A DNA stretch of 64,000 nt from Paenibacillus sp. BIHB 4019 (GTDB lineage: Bacteria; Bacillota; Bacilli; Paenibacillales; Paenibacillaceae). The notes under the pieces are model-generated. The model worked only from the letters and a program-made list of their open reading frames with translations. It was not told where the DNA came from and did not search any database. The stretch is taken from NCBI RefSeq assembly GCF_002741035.1, contig NZ_CP016808.1, positions 6,744,501 to 6,808,500 on the forward strand, written 5' to 3'. The position numbers and the translations under genes were made by a program. Below are positions 44,352-53,328 of this stretch, one piece after another (within the stretch, counting starts at the first letter, position 1; each line of letters opens with the position of its first letter).

Positions 44352-46673
44352 TTATTTGAACACTTGAGACAATGCCGTCACATAATGCGGCACCGCCTTG
44401 ATCTCGTGAAACGCTGCGATTTCCACACCTTCAAAGCGCTCCACGAACGCCTGATTTACAAACGTATGCGTCGTACCTTTTCGAATCGGAGTAATCGCGA
44501 GCTGAAGCTCATTATCCATTAGTACATTTTGGAAACCCTTTAGCCCAATCGGCCAAGCTTGGCCATAATGGATATGGTCCGTCAGCAGCTCATTATTCAA
44601 ATAAGCAGCCGCTACATCTCCATCATATTCAATATGAAGAAACAAGTCTGCTACCTGCTCTGGCCAAAAAGCATCGATTTGCACGGCCGCATGACGACTT
44701 GACGTCTTCTTGATGAGAAGCTGAGGTTCATAGTCCGCAACCTTCACCGTATACGTTTGGAGCAGGCCTCCCGCTGCAGGAGAAAGGCTGCCTTGGCTTG
44801 ATTTGAGCTCGGCTTCAGCTGCCGGATACATGGCAACTTGCCATTCCGCCTTGCCTGGCGAGGTGCAAATGAGCCGTCCGCCCGCTGCATAGAGATGGCT
44901 GTCGCTAATCAGCAGGCGTTCTTCTCCCCACACGCGGAGGCGATAGGTGTTCAGCGCTTCTTCTCTGGATAGGACGAGTATACGAACGACGTTTCCGTCT
45001 TTACGCTTCACTTCAGCGACATGCTGCTTGCCCACTGGAGGACGCACTATATAAACCCCGTCCTGCTGCTCCACAGCGCCGCCACCATCGCTAGTGATGC
45101 CCGCGACCGTATCCTCAGCTATAACAAGCTCTGGGCTCATTCCCTCATGCGCATAAAAGACAAGCAGCGGCTCCTCTAAATCCGCAAGCTTCGTCAATGG
45201 CTGAACCGTGGCGGAAACGATGCGGATGCCTGCTGCTTCCAAGTGGAACGGCAGCACCGCGCTAATTCCCTGCTTGAGCCGCAAGCTCCCGGCATGCGGA
45301 AATCTCGCCTGTCCTTTGGACGTACCCAGCGTCACCGACACCTCCTCCCGGTCTGGCATGTCCACATGGTCCTGAAAATTGTTCAGGAACAAGAAGCCCG
45401 AGCCGTCCTTCTGCCGCAGGCAATAGCGCAGCGCCTCCGTATTTTCAGGCAGCAGCTCCGCTTGTCCTTCCGGCAGCACCGTTCCCATCGGTGCCAAAAT
45501 CGCACCGTAAGCTTCCATAAACAAGCTAAGCGTACGGATACGGTCGTACGATTCGCCAATGCGTCCAAACTCGCCCAGCGGAGACTGGTAATCATACGTT
45601 ATTTTCGGCAAGCCGTATTCGTTGAGAAAACCATTTTCCCCGCGCGGATTCGAGCCGCCATGATACATATAATAGCCAAGCAGATTGCTGCCGCTAGCCA
45701 GCTTCACAAGCGTCATCGCTTCCACACTGTCCGGGCTCACATGCGGCCTTGCCGTATAGCTGACCTGCATGCCTCCTGCCATCTCGCAATATGCGACGGG
45801 ATAGTGTGCAGAGGGATAATTGACTTTCTCCATCGGTGTTACATGAAGATCGCGAAAAATATATTCGCCGCTTGGCGGCTGATTAGGTATCCAAGGCGTA
45901 TACGCATAGCCTGCAAGCATCGGGAGCGTGTCCGTTTCCGGCACCGCCGCTCCTCCCCATGCTGTTGCCGTAAAGAACAGCGGGCGAATGCCCGCTTCTG
46001 CCGCAATCGCTTTAAGCTTGTCCAAATGCGCATTGCCGCCCGTGCCCGAAGACATGAATATTCCGGTTTTGTAGCCCCATGAGTCCAGCGGAGCGCCGCA
46101 GTGCATAAATTCATTTTCGAGCTGAATTGCAATAACCGGGCCGCCTTCTTGAAACAGCGAGCCTTTCATCTGCCTTGCAATTTCGCGGTACAGGCGCGCT
46201 GCGTATTTCAAATACAGCTCATCATTCGAGCGAATGACGAGCGGCTTGTCGAACACCCAATCCGGAATGCCACCATTACGCACCTCGCCGTGGCAGAAAG
46301 GGCCGATTCGAAGCACGAGCGGCAGCTCCAGCTTGGCGCATAAATCTATAAAATGGCGGAGATTGCGGCTGCCATTCCAATTAAAGCGCCCTTCCTTCTC
46401 CTCGTGGTAATTCCAAAATATATAGGTAGCGATTACGTGCACCCCGCCTGCCTTCATCTTGAGCAGCTCTTCCTCCCAGTACAAATAAGAAAATCTGGAA
46501 AAATGAAACTCACCGACGACAGGAATAAAAGGCTCGCCATTGCGCGTCATGTAAAAATTCGTAAAACCGAAGCTTTCGCCTTTCGGATTGCTTCCTTTAT
46601 TGCCGGACAATGTGCCTGTCCTAATCTCCTTATTGCGCTCATTCAGTTTTACAGCTATATGGTGCTTACTCAT
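44352..46673 (-). CDS. GH35 beta-galactosidase family protein
   Basis: This is a retaining beta-galactosidase of family 35, with 773 residues and no signal peptide. The barrel has acid/base Glu188 in QLENEFM and nucleophile Glu297 in AYCEMAGG. GEFHFSR, RIGPFCHGEVRNGGIPDW and YYMYHGGSNPRG are typical. The ATG at 46673 lies ten bases after AAAGGAGG; the frame continues to 46703 but without support. A beta-rich C-terminal half follows. It is transcribed alone and is divergent from the AraC regulator at 46849, which probably controls it. Confidence 0.92.
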   Translation of the reverse strand: MSKHHIAVKLNERNKEIRTGTLSGNKGSNPKGESFGFTNFYMTRNGEPFIPVVGEFHFSRFSYLYWEEELLKMKAGGVHVIATYIFWNYHEEKEGRFNWNGSRNLRHFIDLCAKLELPLVLRIGPFCHGEVRNGGIPDWVFDKPLVIRSNDELYLKYAARLYREIARQMKGSLFQEGGPVIAIQLENEFMHCGAPLDSWGYKTGIFMSSGTGGNAHLDKLKAIAAEAGIRPLFFTATAWGGAAVPETDTLPMLAGYAYTPWIPNQPPSGEYIFRDLHVTPMEKVNYPSAHYPVAYCEMAGGMQVSYTARPHVSPDSVEAMTLVKLASGSNLLGYYMYHGGSNPRGENGFLNEYGLPKITYDYQSPLGEFGRIGESYDRIRTLSLFMEAYGAILAPMGTVLPEGQAELLPENTEALRYCLRQKDGSGFLFLNNFQDHVDMPDREEVSVTLGTSKGQARFPHAGSLRLKQGISAVLPFHLEAAGIRIVSATVQPLTKLADLEEPLLVFYAHEGMSPELVIAEDTVAGITSDGGGAVEQQDGVYIVRPPVGKQHVAEVKRKDGNVVRILVLSREEALNTYRLRVWGEERLLISDSHLYAAGGRLICTSPGKAEWQVAMYPAAEAELKSSQGSLSPAAGGLLQTYTVKVADYEPQLLIKKTSSRHAAVQIDAFWPEQVADLFLHIEYDGDVAAAYLNNELLTDHIHYGQAWPIGLKGFQNVLMDNELQLAITPIRKGTTHTFVNQAFVERFEGVEIAAFHEIKAVPHYVTALSQVFK

Positions 46674-46785
46674 AAAGCCATTACCTCCTTTATCTTCCTC
46701 CACTGTACCGCGCCTATGCCCGCTTTTCCATTGACAATCATCTGTTCCTAATGGAGCATATTCTGATTTTGCGCGAATGCATCAC

Positions 46786-46815
46786 TTGCGGCCGGAAGCT
46801 CCAACCGCTTACAAT
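46786..46815 (+). promoter_or_regulatory. Candidate promoter of the AraC-type regulator
   Basis: The -35 is TTGCGG (46786-46791) and the -10 is TACAAT (46810-46815), with an 18-bp spacer. It lies in the 175-bp divergent region between GH35 and araC. Confidence 0.45.
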
Positions 46816-46848
46816 ATAGCCATAAGAAATGAGGAGGCTTGCTTCGCC

Positions 46849-47733
46849 ATGCTCAACAAAAAAACACAAGGCTTCGAGACGGAGAAGCTCATTGTTTTGC
46901 CCTCCTACCAGCTTGAGGAGATGACCAGCCACCCGATTATTCGCCAAGCTTATGTAACGGATATTGGCTATTTTCACCGGGCCAAGCACCATTACCGGGA
47001 GCGGCCCAAAGGCTGCGATTCTTATATTTTCATCTATTGCACGAACGGGGAAGGCTGGATCAAGCTCGGCGGCGAGGAGACGATTCAAGTAACGGAAAAA
47101 ACCGTCTCCATCATTCCCGCCTTTACCCCTCATAGCTACGGGGCCAACACAGCGAATCCATGGAGCATCTACTGGTTTCACTTTCGGGGCGAGGAGCTGG
47201 TGCAGCTGCTGGAAAGCCTTGGCCTTGAGGCTGAGCTGCTCCACGTCTCCCTGCCGGAGGCGGAGAAAATCGTCGAGCTATTCAACCAATGCTACGAACT
47301 GCTTTCAGCCAAGTCCTATTCGGTCATTCATCAGCTGCATATTTCGCAAACGGTTCGTTATTTGCTCAGCTTCATTTCGCTCATTCCAAAGCGCAAGCAG
47401 GACGAGAAGATGCTCGCTTATATTGAACAGGCTATACAATTTATGAAGGAACAGCTGGAGGGCCATTTGACCTTGGACGATTTGGTTACGCGAACGCGCA
47501 TATCCAAGCAGCATCTTAATCATCTTTTTAAACAATCTACCGGCTACGCTCCCATTGACTATTATTTGCGGTTGAAAATGCAGCGCGCCGGACAGCTTTT
47601 TGACCTTACCGACCAAAGCGTGAAAGCGGTCAGCCTGTCGCTCGGCTTTAAGGACCCGTATTATTTTTCCCGGCTGTTCAAGAAGATTATCGGCGTGTCG
47701 CCCACGGATTATCGCAAGCAGCTGAAGGGCTAG
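46849..47733 (+). CDS. AraC-family transcriptional regulator
   Basis: This sugar-responsive activator has 294 residues. The N-terminal cupin-like sensor (about 15-150) has KGCDSYIFIYCTNGEGWI and IIPAFTPHSYG. The C-terminal DNA-binding domain (about 195-292) carries two helix-turn-helix motifs (LDDLVTRTRISKQHLNHLFK and VKAVSLSLGFKDPYYFSRLFKK). The open frame starts at 46777, but the ATG at 46849 follows GAGGAGG. It is divergent from GH35, the usual arrangement for an activator of its neighbour. Confidence 0.92.
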   Translation: MLNKKTQGFETEKLIVLPSYQLEEMTSHPIIRQAYVTDIGYFHRAKHHYRERPKGCDSYIFIYCTNGEGWIKLGGEETIQVTEKTVSIIPAFTPHSYGANTANPWSIYWFHFRGEELVQLLESLGLEAELLHVSLPEAEKIVELFNQCYELLSAKSYSVIHQLHISQTVRYLLSFISLIPKRKQDEKMLAYIEQAIQFMKEQLEGHLTLDDLVTRTRISKQHLNHLFKQSTGYAPIDYYLRLKMQRAGQLFDLTDQSVKAVSLSLGFKDPYYFSRLFKKIIGVSPTDYRKQLKG

Positions 47734-47859
47734 ATCGCTATAGTCCATTGTCCTTAACCGGTATATTCATCAACTTTCGACTGATAGATTAAGAGACTAG
47801 CACATCTCTCTGGCATTTTAATAGAATATATGAACCGAAGCAGAAGGGGGATTGCATTT

Positions 47860-47973
47860 ATGGAGCTTAACCGGGAGCTATTGCGAGCACGTGCCGCTGC
47901 TTTGCTCTCGCAGGCATCCAATCGGGCAAAAAAAGAGGTTATTGCGGGAACCAGGGCAAAACCGTTAGGCTGA
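47860..47973 (+). CDS. Small ORF, 37 residues
   Basis: An ATG follows AAGGGGG by nine bases and 37 codons end in TGA. The peptide is helical and basic (ELNRELLRARAAALLSQASN then RAKKEVIAGTRAKPLG), without membrane span. An in-frame ATG at 47830 would give 47 residues but has no ribosome site. A strong terminator follows 20 bp later, which supports a real transcript. I know no function; it could also be the remnant of a larger gene. Confidence 0.42.
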   Translation: MELNRELLRARAAALLSQASNRAKKEVIAGTRAKPLG

Positions 47974-47992
47974 ATGGGAGACAACCAGCGGG

Positions 47993-48032
47993 AAAAGCGC
48001 CTTGCCCTGCGTTATGCAGGCAAGGCGCTTTT
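47993..48032. terminator. Bidirectional terminator
   Basis: AAAAGCGCCTTG and CAAGGCGCTTTT pair, with the inner stem CCTGC/GCAGG. It ends the small ORF on one strand and blaR1 on the other. Confidence 0.9.
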
Positions 48033-48092
48033 GGTATGGCTATTTGCTAACGCTTCACTCCCTGTAACATTACGTTTAGATTAAAATTCCGT

Positions 48093-49661
48093 TCAAATTT
48101 CTATTTTTTCAAGCTTTTCAAAAACACCATCAACCCACACTTGGTCATCCCATCGTTTTGGATCATGAAGTTTTCTATCAGCGGGGTGTCCTGTTACAAT
48201 CGTATCTACACCATCTTTGTTTCCAAAGTAGAAATCAATGATTTTTAATGCCTTGTCTTCAGCTTGAACTAGCATCTTAACGTTCATTCCAGACCCTTGA
48301 TTCGAGAAAGGCAAACTTACGTAATAGAGATTTCCATCCATTTTCTTGAACTCTGCTTCTTGGAATTCATTTTCCAAACCGAAATGGACACGGATTGCTC
48401 CCTTTAATTCTTTTCTTTGTTCAAGCTCTAACATTGTATTTGTGTATTTGAGAAGATTCTCATTAGATATGTAATTTCTAAAGGATACTGTTTCTTGTTC
48501 TGCAACAGCACCGGTATACAAATTCACAAAAGCTTTTCCAAATGCGGCTACCGTTTCTTGATCGTCCTCACTAATGTGATTCCCATTAATTGAAAATCGT
48601 TGATTGGCGAGGTCTTTTAATAGTTCTGCTGCTGATTTCTCTGGTCGTGCCAACGAAACTTCTTCAGCTGATGGTATATTCTCTGAGCCAGTTATTTGTT
48701 CTAATGCATCTCTCCCCTTTATTACAGGATTTGCTATCAATCCAATCCCAACTGTTAGCATAATGATGATTGAGAAAACAAATAACCAGAATTTTGGCTT
48801 TCTATAATGTAATACGTTTTTAATCCTCCCCTTCACATTTCCCTCGCCAAAAGCAAGCGGATTTCCATTCATAATAGGTTTATCCGCAGCAAGTGATAAT
48901 AAGGATTTCGCGTAAGATTTTTTTATAGCCACATCAAAATCCATTTTTTTCAGTACACGCTCATCACAGGAAAACTCCATATCCCTACTCATTAATATGA
49001 ATGCTACCCATACTAGAGGATTAAACCAGTGCACGGATAATAGTAAGAAGGCTGCTGGCTTAATGATATGATCCAATCGTTTAATGTGAGTCTGTTCGTG
49101 CAGCACGATGTAGCTGCGCTCCGTGGCATGGAGTCCAACAGGCAAATAAATGTTGGGTCGTATAATGCCAAGTACAAAAGGTGTTTTCAAATTCGCAGCT
49201 TCGTAGATATTCCGCTCTACCCGTTGGGCATTTCTGAGCTGTTTTTTTAAGACGAATACAGATGCAAGACTATAAATAAGCAAAACCAGCATACATAAAA
49301 CCCAAATATATGATCCAAGCTGTATGTAAATCTGTAATGGATTCACGCTATCCTGGACAGCCATTGCTGGTATTGTTCCGCCTGCAATGGCATCGACCGC
49401 TTCGATCCCACTATTAATCTGCGAACTTTGCTGAGGCATACTAGCTTGAGGTATTGGATTTCGATCCCCGTTCCTTGGCAACAGACTAAATACACTCTCA
49501 AATGTGACTGGAACGACAAGCCGGAAAGCTGCCACTCCCCATAAAGCATAAGAGATGACCTTCGGGGCTTTTTTAAGCAGCAGCCTGATTAATATGACAA
49601 CAAGAATGACATAGCTCGCTGTAAGGCTCATGTTTAAAACAGACAGAAATAGCTCGCTCAT
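48093..49661 (-). CDS. BlaR1/MecR1-like membrane metallopeptidase sensor
   Basis: This 522-residue protein belongs to the M56 peptidase family. It has an N-terminal membrane part with helices near 10-30, 38-55 and 112-138. The zinc motif HEQTH (His188, Glu189, His192) and SCDE form the active site, followed by one more span near 293-313. The extracytoplasmic C-terminus (about 315-522) does not show the penicillin-binding SxxK fold of BlaR1, so the signal is probably not a beta-lactam. It overlaps the BlaI-type repressor gene by 4 bases and should cleave or inactivate that repressor. Base composition is A+T-richer than its neighbours. Confidence 0.85.
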   Translation of the reverse strand: MSELFLSVLNMSLTASYVILVVILIRLLLKKAPKVISYALWGVAAFRLVVPVTFESVFSLLPRNGDRNPIPQASMPQQSSQINSGIEAVDAIAGGTIPAMAVQDSVNPLQIYIQLGSYIWVLCMLVLLIYSLASVFVLKKQLRNAQRVERNIYEAANLKTPFVLGIIRPNIYLPVGLHATERSYIVLHEQTHIKRLDHIIKPAAFLLLSVHWFNPLVWVAFILMSRDMEFSCDERVLKKMDFDVAIKKSYAKSLLSLAADKPIMNGNPLAFGEGNVKGRIKNVLHYRKPKFWLFVFSIIIMLTVGIGLIANPVIKGRDALEQITGSENIPSAEEVSLARPEKSAAELLKDLANQRFSINGNHISEDDQETVAAFGKAFVNLYTGAVAEQETVSFRNYISNENLLKYTNTMLELEQRKELKGAIRVHFGLENEFQEAEFKKMDGNLYYVSLPFSNQGSGMNVKMLVQAEDKALKIIDFYFGNKDGVDTIVTGHPADRKLHDPKRWDDQVWVDGVFEKLEKIEI

Positions 49662-50026
49662 GATTCCCCCTCCTTGTGCTCATCAATCAGCTTTTTCAGC
49701 TCCTCTGCTTGGCGGTTATTTAATTTTTTGCCTCCCATAAAAGCTGTTAAAAATTTAGGCAATGACCCTCCATACGTATCTTCAACAAAACGCAGGCTTT
49801 GATTTGCATAATATTCATCCCTTGTAATCAAAGCAGAAACGACTGAATTTTCATTTTGCAATAAACCTTTTTCACACAATTTTTTCAGTACGGTATAGGT
49901 TGTGGACTTCTTCCAATTCATTTCCTCTTGACATCGCTTCACAAGATCACCAGAAGTTATAGGTTCGTTTTTCCAAATTAAATCGGTAAACTTAATTTCG
50001 CTTTCTGTAAGCTTGTAGCTTTTCAT
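49658..50026 (-). CDS. BlaI/MecI/CopY-type transcriptional repressor
   Basis: This is a winged-helix repressor of 122 residues. The N-terminus has LTESEIKFTDLIW, then EPITSGDLVKRCQEEMNWKKSTTYTVLKKLCEKGLL, the BlaI DNA-binding helices. A C-terminal dimerisation helix ends in EELKKLIDEHKEG. The frame extends to 50062 through the operator, but the ATG at 50026 lies seven bases after AAGGAG. Two palindromes over the promoter (50040-50058 and 50070-50086) are its likely operators. It is co-transcribed with the M56 sensor. Confidence 0.93.
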   Translation of the reverse strand: MKSYKLTESEIKFTDLIWKNEPITSGDLVKRCQEEMNWKKSTTYTVLKKLCEKGLLQNENSVVSALITRDEYYANQSLRFVEDTYGGSLPKFLTAFMGGKKLNNRQAEELKKLIDEHKEGES

Positions 50027-50039
50027 CTTCCCACTCCTT

Positions 50040-50058
50040 GGTCTATAAGTTATCGACC
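50040..50058. promoter_or_regulatory. BlaI-type operator O1
   Basis: GGTCTATAAGTTATCGACC is palindromic with one mismatch (T/C). It lies just before the ribosome site of the repressor gene. Confidence 0.7.
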
Positions 50059-50068
50059 CCATATCTGT

Positions 50069-50096
50069 AGTCTATAACTTATAGACCAAATGTCAA
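50069..50096 (-). promoter_or_regulatory. Promoter of the blaI-blaR1 pair
   Basis: On the minus strand the -35 is TTGACA (50091-50096, perfect) and the -10 is TAGACT (50069-50074), with a 16-bp spacer. Operator O2 fills the spacer and overlaps the -10. Confidence 0.6.
50070..50086. promoter_or_regulatory. BlaI-type operator O2
   Basis: GTCTATAACTTATAGAC is a perfect 17-bp palindrome, shared with O1 and about 29 bp from it centre to centre, roughly three helical turns. Confidence 0.75.
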
Positions 50097-50117
50097 TAGT
50101 AAGCTGACCTAAACAAC

Positions 50118-50158
50118 AAAAAAATACGCCAGACTGCCGCTGGCGAGCCAGGCGTCTG
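50118..50158 (-). terminator. Terminator of the efflux pump gene
   Basis: On the minus strand CAGACGCC and GGCAGTCTG pair around CTGGCTCGCCAG-type sequence, then GCGTA and seven T follow. Confidence 0.75.
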
Positions 50159-50185
50159 ACGTAAGCTTGATTAAATGGAATTAAA

Positions 50186-51694
50186 TTAATGCAGTCCTTC
50201 AAGCCCCAATTCCTGCTTGCCCTGCTGCTCTTCCGCTCCCGCCTGCACTTTGCCTCTGCGCAGAAACAAGCCGAGGAAAATGCCGACGATGGCAATAACG
50301 AGCATAATGCCGAACGTATAGCCAAATGCTTCTGGCGCTACCGCAAGCGTCGCTTTCTGCACTTCGGCAGGCGTCGTAAGCGGCAGCTGCTGATCCACAA
50401 TGAGCGTCTTCACTCGTGACGAGAGCACCGTAACTAAAGTAGCAACCGCGAAGGAGCTGACAACCTGCTGCAAAGCGCTTGTTAGCGACGTGACCCGGCT
50501 GACGAGCTCGCGCGGCGCTTTTTGCAGCAAATGCGAGTTGAGCGGCATCATCATGAGGCCGGAGCCCATGCCCGCCATAATGAGCGGAAGCAGCAGGTCG
50601 CTGCCTTCTGTCGTCAAATCGACCTGCGTATACTGAAAAATCGCACCGGATACAAGGCTGAGGCCAATAACGACAAGCCAGCGCACCCCGATTTTATCGA
50701 ACAAATAGCCGCCAATCGGCATCATAAACGCAGAAGCTAGCGCCTGCGGGAACAAGGTCAGCCCCGTATCAAAGGCGCCGTAGCCGCGAGCCTGCTGCAG
50801 AAATTGCGGAAGCAGGAAAATCGCGCCGAAAAGCGAAAATTGCAGCAGCCACTGCACAAAAATGCTGAATGAAAAGTCCACGGAGCGGAACACGCGAAGC
50901 TCCAGCAGCGGTGTTTTTGACCGCAGCTCTACGATAATAAATGCGATGAGCGCAATGCCGCCGATAACGAGCCCGCCAATCGTTTTATCCGACGACCAGC
51001 TTTCTGCGCCTTGCGTAACCCCGTAGGATAAGGCGGCAAATGCAAGCGGCCCTAAAATCATGCCCGGAATATCAATGCCGGCAACCTGCTTGCGCTCCGT
51101 CTTCGGCAGCTTCCAAAGGCCAAAAATAATGCTGAAAATGCCGACCGGAATGTTAATCAGGAAAATCCAGTGCCAGGAGTGATATTCTACGAGCCAGCCC
51201 GCCAAAATCGGGCCAACCGCAGGCGCGAGCAAAATCGGCACGCCCATCATCCCCATGACTTGCCCTACCTTATTCGGCGGGCTTAAACGAAACACATAAG
51301 CCATAGCGACCGGCATAACGAAACCGCCGCCCAAGCCTTGAATAATCCGAAATACGATGAGCCACTCGGCGCTGCTAGGCAATGCGCATAGCAATGATGC
51401 CAAGGTGAAGGCTACAACCGAGCCTAAAAATATATTTTTGGCTCCAAAGCGATCCGAAAGCCAGCCTGAAAGCGGAATAACCGCCGCCGTCGCCAGCATA
51501 TAGCCCGTTACCGTCCATTGAATCGTTGGCAAATCGGTTTTAAAATCAATGACGAGTCTAGACAACGCCACATTCATCGCTGTTGAATCCAAAATAACCA
51601 TAAATATGCCTGAAATAATGGCGATCATCGGTACGATAATGCTTGCCAAGCGGAATTCAGGCTCTGCGCCGCCTTTCGATGCTGCTTGCGACAT
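50186..51694 (-). CDS. DHA2-family (EmrB/QacA) drug:proton antiporter
   Basis: This is a major-facilitator efflux pump of 502 residues with about 14 membrane segments. Family marks are VILDSTAMNVALSRL (the first-helix motif of DHA2 pumps), GWLSDRFGAKNIF (motif A), RIIQGLGGGFVMP (motif B) and PILLAPAVGPILAGWLV (motif C). Ribosome site GGGGGAG. It has a consensus promoter with a palindromic operator at 51748-51759, yet no regulator gene sits beside it. The substrate spectrum cannot be inferred. Confidence 0.93.
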   Translation of the reverse strand: MSQAASKGGAEPEFRLASIIVPMIAIISGIFMVILDSTAMNVALSRLVIDFKTDLPTIQWTVTGYMLATAAVIPLSGWLSDRFGAKNIFLGSVVAFTLASLLCALPSSAEWLIVFRIIQGLGGGFVMPVAMAYVFRLSPPNKVGQVMGMMGVPILLAPAVGPILAGWLVEYHSWHWIFLINIPVGIFSIIFGLWKLPKTERKQVAGIDIPGMILGPLAFAALSYGVTQGAESWSSDKTIGGLVIGGIALIAFIIVELRSKTPLLELRVFRSVDFSFSIFVQWLLQFSLFGAIFLLPQFLQQARGYGAFDTGLTLFPQALASAFMMPIGGYLFDKIGVRWLVVIGLSLVSGAIFQYTQVDLTTEGSDLLLPLIMAGMGSGLMMMPLNSHLLQKAPRELVSRVTSLTSALQQVVSSFAVATLVTVLSSRVKTLIVDQQLPLTTPAEVQKATLAVAPEAFGYTFGIMLVIAIVGIFLGLFLRRGKVQAGAEEQQGKQELGLEGLH

Positions 51695-51747
51695 TTGTTC
51701 TCCCCCTGCCTATCTACACAAGATGACTTACTTGCCCATTTCCCAAT

Positions 51748-51759
51748 GGACAGCTGTCC
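51748..51759. promoter_or_regulatory. Palindromic operator candidate of the efflux pump
   Basis: GGACAGCTGTCC is a perfect 12-bp palindrome, placed 8 bp downstream of the -10 box, where a bound repressor would block transcription. Confidence 0.5.
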
Positions 51760-51767
51760 CATCACAT

Positions 51768-51796
51768 ATAATAAGGGCATTTTACCTTATTGTCAA
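51768..51796 (-). promoter_or_regulatory. Sigma-A promoter of the efflux pump gene
   Basis: On the minus strand the -35 is TTGACA (51791-51796) and the -10 is TATTAT (51768-51773), with a 17-bp spacer: 11 of 12 consensus bases. Confidence 0.75.
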
Positions 51797-51902
51797 ATAT
51801 TTTAGTTGTTAAGTATTTGTAGGTTAAGCATTTCAGTTTCATGACCTTATAAACCTTTTATAAACCCTATTTAAACCTATGCCAGCCGTTTCCTTGCAGC
51901 AC

Positions 51903-51942
51903 AAAAACCGCCATCCCGGCAGCAGCTGCATCCGGATGGCGG
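51903..51942 (-). terminator. Terminator of the deo operon
   Basis: CCGCCATCC and GGATGGCGG pair perfectly, with an additional CGG/CCG extension, followed by TTTTT on the minus strand. It lies 30 bp past the pdp stop. Confidence 0.85.
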
Positions 51943-51972
51943 CTTGTATTTTATACCCAATCGGCTTTTTTA

Positions 51973-53274
51973 CTACTCGGTTACCGTTCCGTAAATCAAG
52001 ACAGGAGCTTCGACTTTGTCGCCGATACGGATATTGTCATAAATTTTCGCGAGCACATCGTCCACATTTTCACGATTGGCATGAATCGTTACGAGCGATT
52101 CGCCGGCTTTGACGGTGTCGCCAACTTTTTTATTCAGCATCAAGCCTACAGCCAAATCGATTTCCGAGTCCTTCGTTGCGCGTCCTGCACCCAGCAGCAT
52201 CGCTGCTGTACCGATTTCGTCGGCAACAATCTCCGCTACAACACCGTCGGTTTTCGCTGGCACTTCAATTAAGTAAGCCGCTTGCGGCAGCTTCTCTGGA
52301 TGGTCAACAACCGATGGGTCTCCGCCCTGATTGGCAATAAACACTTTGAATTTCTCCAGTGCTTTGCCATTGCGAATGACTTCCTTCAGCATTTCCTCCG
52401 CCTCTTCCAGCGAGCTTGCTTTGTTCGCCAAATACACCATTTGACGCCCTAACGCCAGACAAAGCTCCTCCAAATCTTTTGGACCTTTCCCTTGCAGCGT
52501 ATCAATCGCTTCCTTCACTTCCAAGGCGTTGCCGATTGCAAAGCCCAGCGGCTGGCTCATGTCGGAAATGACAGCCATCGTTTTGCGACCCACGTTGTTG
52601 CCGATGCTCACCATCGCGTGCGCAAGCTCCTTCGCATCGTCCACCGTCTTCATGAAGGCGCCTGCGCCTGTTTTCACGTCAAGCACGATAGCGTCGGAGC
52701 CGGCAGCGATTTTTTTGCTCATAATCGAGCTTGCGATAAGCGGAATGGAGTTAACGGTAGCTGTAACATCGCGCAGCGCATACAGCTTCTTGTCAGCTGG
52801 CGTCAGGTTGCCGGATTGGCCGACGACCGCGATTTTATCCTTGTTCACGAGACGAACAAATTCTTCCTTCGCAAGCTCCACGTGGAAGCCAGCAATCGCC
52901 TCAAGCTTATCTGTCGTCCCGCCGGTGTGGCCGAGGCCTCGTCCCGACATTTTGGCAACCGGAATATCCAGCGCTGCAACGAGCGGGGCTAGAACGAGCG
53001 TCGTCGTGTCGCCAACACCGCCAGTGGAGTGTTTATCTACCTTCACGCCTTCAATGGCAGACAGATCGATCGTATCGCCGGAATTCACCATCGCCATCGT
53101 CAAATCAGCGCGCTCCTGCTCCGTCATATCCTTAAAGAAAATCGCCATTGCCATTGCGCTGGCTTGATAATCAGGAATTTCGCCCTTCGTATACCCTTGA
53201 ATGAAGAAGTTAATTTCTTCAGCGCTCAGCACTTCACCATCGCGTTTTTTCTCAATCAGGTCTACCATTCTCAT
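51973..53274 (-). CDS. pdp: Pyrimidine-nucleoside phosphorylase
   Basis: It splits thymidine, deoxyuridine and uridine with phosphate, releasing the base and (deoxy)ribose-1-phosphate. The family signature is [19 protein letters not shown] (about residues 108-126). The phosphate-binding [11 protein letters not shown] and the C-terminal barrel-sandwich ([17 protein letters not shown]) are present. The length is 433 residues. Ribosome site GAGGAG. Last gene of the nucleoside salvage operon, 54 bp after deoD. Confidence 0.96.
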   Translation of the reverse strand: MRMVDLIEKKRDGEVLSAEEINFFIQGYTKGEIPDYQASAMAMAIFFKDMTEQERADLTMAMVNSGDTIDLSAIEGVKVDKHSTGGVGDTTTLVLAPLVAALDIPVAKMSGRGLGHTGGTTDKLEAIAGFHVELAKEEFVRLVNKDKIAVVGQSGNLTPADKKLYALRDVTATVNSIPLIASSIMSKKIAAGSDAIVLDVKTGAGAFMKTVDDAKELAHAMVSIGNNVGRKTMAVISDMSQPLGFAIGNALEVKEAIDTLQGKGPKDLEELCLALGRQMVYLANKASSLEEAEEMLKEVIRNGKALEKFKVFIANQGGDPSVVDHPEKLPQAAYLIEVPAKTDGVVAEIVADEIGTAAMLLGAGRATKDSEIDLAVGLMLNKKVGDTVKAGESLVTIHANRENVDDVLAKIYDNIRIGDKVEAPVLIYGTVTE

Positions 53275-53328
53275 GCTGCATTCTCCTCACGGTTTTAAAT
53301 AAATTTATAAGCTAGGCTACCTTGCCTA

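Noticed and set aside
45243..46082. A 279-codon open frame opposite GH35
   Set aside because: It is antisense to the GH35 catalytic domain and has no recognisable protein pattern.
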